Of a stretch of DNA of 64,000 nt, positions 60,417-64,000 are shown one piece after another. Below the pieces are notes generated by a model. The model did not search any database, was not told the DNA's origin, and worked only from the letters and a program-made list of their open reading frames with translations. The translations under genes were made by a program, and so were the position numbers. How positions within the stretch are numbered: position 1 is the stretch's first letter; each line of letters begins with the position of its first letter. This DNA comes from Candidatus Ribeiella danica (lineage in GTDB: Bacteria; Chloroflexota; Chloroflexia; Chloroflexales; Roseiflexaceae), in assembly GCA_016717335.1 (NCBI GenBank), contig JADKFS010000001.1, forward strand, positions 682,001-746,000, written 5' to 3'.

Positions 60417-61937
60417 ATGGTCGAACCAACCGGTCACTGTCCCTACCTGGGCCTAAAGCAGAATCGCGCGATCCGCTTCGCCTCGCCGACGCCGGAGCAT
60501 CGCTGCTATGTCAGCGGCGAGCCGCTTGAGATACCAGTCGACCAGTCGCACTACTGCTTATCGCAGGGACATGTACACTGCCCATTATACATGGGTTTAA
60601 CCGTCCCCACAACGAGCGACGCCACCCCGGCGATCGTCGGCGGCGCGATTGCCGCTCCGGCGACCGGTGTGCGCGGCTGGTACCACACGCTGTCGCCGCG
60701 CGACCGCGCGATCTACGCGATCATGATCGCGATGCTGGCGATCATCGTGGCGATCTACATGCTGGTAGGGATCCAGACGCTCCTGAATCGCACCGATGGG
60801 CCGGCGATTGGCGGCGAGGTTACCAGCGCGCCCACGGCCGTGCAGCCGGCGGGAGCCGCGGCCACACCCTCTGCGGCGCCGACCGACATCCCCGCGACCC
60901 CGACCGATCTGCCGACCAACACGCCAGCGCCCTCGCCGACGGTCGAGCCAACCGAGGCCCCTATGATCATCCCGCCGACAAGCCGGCCAACCCAGCCGCC
61001 GACGGCCGCGCCTTCGGCGACCAGCGCCCCGACGGCCGCGCCAGCCCGGCCTACCAGCCCGCCGGCCACAAACCGCCCGCCGGCGCCGCGCGCGCCCAGC
61101 CCAACCCGCGCGCCACGGCCCACCAGCCCCCCGACACAGGCGCCGCCCCCGACCGAGCCGCCGGCCACGGCCAGCATCCAGCCGGTCACGCTCTACTTCG
61201 ACGATTCCACCGGGACGGTGATGGTGCCGGTCCGGCGCAACACCAGGGTGGCGGACAAACGCGTGGCGGCTGCCGCGATCGGCGAGCTGATCGCCGGGCC
61301 GCGCAACGGCCTGCTGCGCCTGGTCTCGGCCGAGGCAAACTTGCTCGGCATCACGATCGACAGCGGCACCGCTACGGTCAACTTCGATCGCGACCCGTCT
61401 GACAGCGGCGAGCGCGGCATCGACTCGATCGTCTTCACGCTGACCGAGCTGCCGACGATCAGCCGCGTCCAGATCCAGGTCAACGGCGCCAACCTCGGCG
61501 GCGTGCGAGCGCGGCCGGTCCTCAACCCGCTCAACCCGCAGAACCTGGCGGTCGACTACAGCTCGACCGAGTTCCTGCCGATCTACTTCCCGTCCGCCGA
61601 CGGCGTGCACGACGTCCGGCTGATCAGGATGGTGCCGAAGACCAAGCAGACCGCCGAGGGGACAGTGCGCGCGCTGCTAGAGGGGCCAGGGACCTACGCC
61701 GGCGTAGTCCGCCGCGTCATCCCCGACGGCACCGAGCTGCGCGGCATCCGGCTATCGAACGGCGTGCTGCAGGTCGACTTCACCGAGCCGTTCGCCGGTG
61801 CGCCGGATGCGGCCATCCGGACCATCGTTGAGTCGCTGACCACTCTCAAGACCATCAGCGGCGTGCAATTCCTGGTCGAGGGCCAGGTCTACCTCGACGG
61901 CAAGATCTTCGAGCGGCCCGGCGTCAACCAGGAGTAG
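60417..61937 (+). CDS. Membrane protein with two GerMN domains
   Basis: A 506-residue protein. The N-terminal Cys/His cluster CPYLGLKQNRAIRF...HRCYVSGEP...HYCLSQGHVHCPLYMG (residues 8-60) looks metal-binding. One membrane helix is near 98-120. A Pro/Thr/Ala-rich spacer (about 130-255) leads to two GerMN domains: LYFDDSTGTVMVPV...LIAGP near 262-370 and IYFPSADGVHDVRLIRM...LLEGP near 385-500. GerMN domains occur in spore germination proteins and LpqB. In a presumably non-sporulating organism a cell-wall role is likely. ATG 60417 has GGAGG 12 bases upstream. Confidence 0.85.
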   Translation: MVEPTGHCPYLGLKQNRAIRFASPTPEHRCYVSGEPLEIPVDQSHYCLSQGHVHCPLYMGLTVPTTSDATPAIVGGAIAAPATGVRGWYHTLSPRDRAIYAIMIAMLAIIVAIYMLVGIQTLLNRTDGPAIGGEVTSAPTAVQPAGAAATPSAAPTDIPATPTDLPTNTPAPSPTVEPTEAPMIIPPTSRPTQPPTAAPSATSAPTAAPARPTSPPATNRPPAPRAPSPTRAPRPTSPPTQAPPPTEPPATASIQPVTLYFDDSTGTVMVPVRRNTRVADKRVAAAAIGELIAGPRNGLLRLVSAEANLLGITIDSGTATVNFDRDPSDSGERGIDSIVFTLTELPTISRVQIQVNGANLGGVRARPVLNPLNPQNLAVDYSSTEFLPIYFPSADGVHDVRLIRMVPKTKQTAEGTVRALLEGPGTYAGVVRRVIPDGTELRGIRLSNGVLQVDFTEPFAGAPDAAIRTIVESLTTLKTISGVQFLVEGQVYLDGKIFERPGVNQE

Positions 61938-61954
61938 CGCCTAAAGACCCTCAC

Positions 61955-61990
61955 ACCCTCCCCTCTCTCCCTTTGGGAGAGGGGGTTTTC
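61955..61990 (+). terminator. CCCTCTCCC/GGGAGAGGG hairpin with T-run after the GerMN gene
   Basis: CCCTCTCTCCC (61964-61974 region) pairs with GGGAGAGGG and is followed by GGTTTTCTTTT. It could act as an intrinsic terminator. It is the same hairpin core as the intergenic repeats. The rest of the gap to 62168 shows nothing. Confidence 0.6.
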
Positions 61991-62168
61991 TTTTGGCCTC
62001 CGGCCGGAGGCCAAACATCTTGTCCCCGCCCGTGGTAGGAGCGCGGTCTGGGGCGGAAAGGGGAAAGGAAGAAGCAGCAATCAAGCGAGCTGCTCTGCAG
62101 CTGAGGGGAAGGTAGAGAGATAGCAGCCATAAGGAAGGTAGGCGCCAGCCGCGTCGGAGTGCCGCCGC

Positions 62169-62507
62169 TTACCACCACGATCCGACTTCGCGCACACGGC
62201 GATCGTCCGGAGGCACAATGCAGCAGCGCTCGCAGACGCGCCGCGGGATACCTGTCTGGGTCTCGGAGATCAGCCGGTCGCGGCAGCCGCAGTGGCGACA
62301 GACGCTCAGGTTCTCGATATCGTCGGCGCGCCAGAGCTGCGGGGAGATCTGCAGATCCAGGTGACGATGTACGGACAGAATACCAACCTTCACGCACACT
62401 GCGGCGGGAAAGACCTCCTCAACGCGAGCGAAGAGCTGCAGCTTGTAGGAGTAGACCTCGTCGCCGATCACGATGTCGCGCATACGCGGGTGTTGGCTAA
62501 TTTTCAT
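62169..62507 (-). CDS. Small zinc-ribbon-like protein of the rseP/Cas4-like operon
   Basis: A 112-residue protein. Four Cys in two pairs (SVCRHCGCRDRL and RRVCERCCIVPP) suggest a zinc ribbon at about 69-98. The N-terminal part (DIVIGDEVYSYKLQLFARVEEVFPAAVCVKVGIL, in part) reads like a small beta barrel. The ATG overlaps the preceding stop (ATGA), so it is translationally coupled. I do not recognise the family. Confidence 0.6.
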   Translation of the reverse strand: MKISQHPRMRDIVIGDEVYSYKLQLFARVEEVFPAAVCVKVGILSVHRHLDLQISPQLWRADDIENLSVCRHCGCRDRLISETQTGIPRRVCERCCIVPPDDRRVREVGSWW

Positions 62508-62791
62508 AGTATGCCAAGCTGCGCGACCAGGGCGCGCAGTTCCTCCTCATCCAGCCGAAAACTCGGGTCATCGCCGAACATCAGGGTGTCGAGCACGTCG
62601 GCGATGACCGGCGCGGCGCCCTCCTCGAAGTCCTCTTCGCCCAGCTCCTCGGCGTAGAAACGATCGAACGCCCACGCGGCCAGCGCCGCGTCGTCGATCT
62701 GCCCAGCCAGCCGGGCCTCGATCCGGCCTGCCACCGCGGCGCGGGTAATCGTCGTATCATCAGGCAGGTCCGGCTTCTGCTGCTGGGTCAT
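62504..62791 (-). CDS. Small acidic helical protein, unknown
   Basis: A 95-residue acidic protein (many Asp/Glu), with helices such as AAVAGRIEARLAGQIDDAALAAWAFDRFYAEELGEEDF (in part). It overlaps the next gene by ATGA and starts 18 bp after the nuclease half. Its size and charge recall immunity or regulatory partners, but that is only an impression. Confidence 0.6.
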   Translation of the reverse strand: MTQQQKPDLPDDTTITRAAVAGRIEARLAGQIDDAALAAWAFDRFYAEELGEEDFEEGAAPVIADVLDTLMFGDDPSFRLDEEELRALVAQLGIL

Positions 62792-62809
62792 ACTACCTGC
62801 TCACACTAC

Positions 62810-63319
62810 TCAGAGCGCCTGCTCACACTGTTCGAAGAAGCCGCAGTTGCCGCAGCGGCGCGGGTCGTCGTGGCTACGATCGCAGTCCGGCTGCGCCAGC
62901 TCATCGCGCATCTCGTCCAGAAGGGCGAGCAGCTCACTGCGGGTCTGCTCGTTATAGTCGAGCCGGAAGGTCTGCTCGGCGTAGCGCAGCAGGCCGTACG
63001 GCGGCGCCACCCCGCTCGTCTCTTCGACGAGCACGCAGTACGCGGCCAACTGCATCAGATCGGACTCATACGGCCGCTGCGCGTGGCGCCCCGGCTTGAC
63101 CTCGACCGGGATCGTCCTGCCGCGCAGCTCCAGCAGGTAATCCGGCTTGCCGACCAGGCCGAGCCGCCGGGCGATCAGCGGCTTCTCGGGAGCCCGGCCC
63201 CCCGTATCCTGATAGATCACAGGCGCCCAGGGCAGGCCAGTCGTCCGGCGCAGGCGCAGCGCCCAGAGCAGCAGCAGCAGCGCCAGCAGGAGCAGTGGCA
63301 GCCCGAGCGTCACGCCCAT
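62810..63319 (-). CDS. Cas4/RecB-like nuclease, C-terminal half, with N-terminal TM helix
   Basis: A 169-residue protein. A membrane helix (residues 4-22, LLLLALLLLLWAL) is followed by the basic RLRR. The PD-(D/E)XK core is intact: Asp60 in GKPDYLLEL, Glu73-Val-Lys75 in VEVKPGR, and Gln90/Tyr94 in LMQLAAYCVLVEE. At the C-terminus the Cys set C156-GN-C159-GFFEQ-C165 (plus C146) matches the three C-terminal Fe-S ligands of Cas4/AddB-type nucleases. The fourth Cys and motif I are missing here and are found in the overlapping gene 63319-63558. The two share one base (TGATG). No CRISPR or cas genes are nearby. Confidence 0.8.
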   Translation of the reverse strand: MGVTLGLPLLLLALLLLLWALRLRRTTGLPWAPVIYQDTGGRAPEKPLIARRLGLVGKPDYLLELRGRTIPVEVKPGRHAQRPYESDLMQLAAYCVLVEETSGVAPPYGLLRYAEQTFRLDYNEQTRSELLALLDEMRDELAQPDCDRSHDDPRRCGNCGFFEQCEQAL

Positions 63320-63558
63320 CAGCGCGCCGCCAGGATCAGCGCCAGCGCGGCGACTGCCAGCAGCGCCGCGCCGATCAGCAAGGCGCGGCTGCCGACAACT
63401 GCGCGCCCGTGCCGGCGGTGCAGCGCCGTGCCATGCTCGCGACGCTCGCGCCCGGCCGGCTCCAGGCCGCCGACACGCCGCAGCCACCATGCGCGCGCGC
63501 AGTAGACATACTCGCCGACCTCGCTCGCGCGAAGGATCGGCAGCCGCTCCCTCGTCAC
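63319..63558 (-). CDS. Cas4/RecB-like nuclease, N-terminal half, with C-terminal TM helix
   Basis: A 79-residue protein. ILRASEVGEYVYCARAWWLRRVGGLEP resembles the Cas4 N-terminus with its first Fe-S Cys (Cys20), and EHGTALHRRH supplies motif I (G-x-x-x-H, His47). A hydrophobic helix (residues 59-77) ends the protein. Its TGA overlaps the ATG of the C-terminal half. By the positive-inside rule both soluble parts are cytoplasmic and the break falls at the outer turn of a helical hairpin. The start is GTG 63558, 11 bp after rseP, with AAGGGA upstream. A sequencing frameshift is the main alternative, but a frameshift would not explain a clean stop/start at that site. Confidence 0.75.
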   Translation of the reverse strand: MTRERLPILRASEVGEYVYCARAWWLRRVGGLEPAGRERREHGTALHRRHGRAVVGSRALLIGAALLAVAALALILAAR

Positions 63559-63569
63559 TCGAACGTCCC

Positions 63570-64000
63570 TTACTGCCCGCCCAGCACCGGCGCGCCGCCG
63601 ATCCAGTTCGCCACATCGGAGATCGTAATAATCACCATCAGCCCCATCAGCATCATAAAGCCGACGAGGTGCACCATAGCCTCTTTCTCGGGCGGGATCT
63701 TCTTGCCGCGGCGCGCCAGCTCGATCAGCGAGAACATGATATGGCTGCCGTCGAGGGCCGGGATCGGTATCAGGTTGATCAAGAACAGGTTCAGGCTGAT
63801 CAGCGCCGTCCAGCGCCAGAAGCCGCTCCAGCCGCCCTGCTGAATGACCTCGCCGGTGCCGCGAGCGATCCCGACGATGCCGGTGAGGCCGCCGGGTGGC
63901 AGCGGCGCCACGCCAAACAGGCCGCCGATCAGCTGGCCAATGCCGGAGATGAAATCGCCCAGCACCTGCCAGGTATAGTTGAAGCCGAGCACCAGCGCCG
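63570..64000 (-). CDS. rseP: Site-2 protease RseP, C-terminal part (cut by window edge)
   Basis: The last about 143 residues of an M50 membrane metalloprotease; the gene continues beyond 64000. The LDG motif NLFLINLIPIPALDGSHIM contains the zinc Asp, followed by the closing membrane helix VGFMMLMGLMVIITISDV. It cleaves anti-sigma factors or other membrane substrates within the bilayer. It appears to be the upstream partner of the four small genes 63558-62169. Confidence 0.9.
   Translation of the reverse strand, partial: ALVLGFNYTWQVLGDFISGIGQLIGGLFGVAPLPPGGLTGIVGIARGTGEVIQQGGWSGFWRWTALISLNLFLINLIPIPALDGSHIMFSLIELARRGKKIPPEKEAMVHLVGFMMLMGLMVIITISDVANWIGGAPVLGGQ

Noticed and set aside
62810..63558. 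Cas4 as a CRISPR adaptation gene
   Set aside because: No Cas1, Cas2 or repeat array is near; the operon partner is rseP, and both halves carry membrane helices that adaptation Cas4 lacks.

Overview
The window is high-GC, gene-dense bacterial chromosome. It most resembles a member of the Chloroflexota, probably class Chloroflexia (Roseiflexus/Kouleothrix-like). This rests on inference: a coenzyme F420 gene cluster with a stand-alone nitroreductase, the recurring set of zinc-ribbon/FHA, VWA, SpoIIE-phosphatase and GerMN proteins, a CrtI-type carotenoid desaturase, and intergenic DNA packed with tandem 7-8-mers and long hairpins. No 16S gene is present to confirm it. There is no phage, insertion sequence, CRISPR array or tRNA that I can recognise.

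Layout. 1-4 kb: small membrane protein, VWA protein, zinc-ribbon/FHA protein, lone PD-(D/E)XK protein. 4-9.3 kb (minus): BMP-type nucleoside ABC transporter (lipoprotein, two permeases, ATPase) behind a strong promoter. 9.5-14.4 kb: TPR membrane protein, 2-oxoacid dehydrogenase E1 alpha/beta, phosphodiesterase, THUMP-type RNA methylase. 14.5-18.3 kb (minus): peptide ABC transporter without ATPases. 18.6-24.9 kb (plus): F420 cluster (cofE, nitroreductase, Eis-like acetyltransferase, cofD, cofC, LLM and PPOX F420 enzymes). 25.1-32 kb: TPR-SpoIIE phosphatase, a further F420-type reductase, small membrane protein, ABC-F ATPase, a 96-bp hairpin array, topoisomerase IB. 32.3-37.2 kb: LacI repressor divergent from a sugar ABC operon, with paired operators. 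37.3-42 kb: cytidylate-kinase-like protein, thioredoxin/DUF4395 pair, serC, PPP phosphatase. 42-50.9 kb (plus): fmdB-like, cysE, cysS, prmA, HEAT-like protein, rsmE, S41 protease, CrtI-like desaturase. 50.9-51.6 kb: gene-free, with a strong promoter followed by a densely foldable stretch, probably a structured RNA. 51.6-60.3 kb (minus): fab operon (fabH, fabD, an SDR lacking catalytic residues) downstream of rsmD-coaD-coiled coil-DUF177-rpmF, plus arginase-like, class III aminotransferase and phosphoesterase genes. 60.4-62 kb: double-GerMN membrane protein. 62-64 kb (minus): rseP, a two-ORF membrane Cas4-like nuclease and two small unknown proteins.

Three things stand out. (1) A Cas4/RecB-like nuclease is divided between two TGATG-coupled ORFs, each with one transmembrane helix, so that both the catalytic residues and the presumptive Fe-S cysteines come from two polypeptides. 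(2) A candidate standalone structured RNA of about 400 nt has a near-consensus promoter. (3) A class of palindromic elements is defined by architecture, not sequence (tandem 7-/8-mer arms facing inverted copies). It occupies about 20 sites here, including in-frame insertions inside prmA, rsmE and an ABC-F gene, and supplies the last codons of cysS and the E1-alpha gene.
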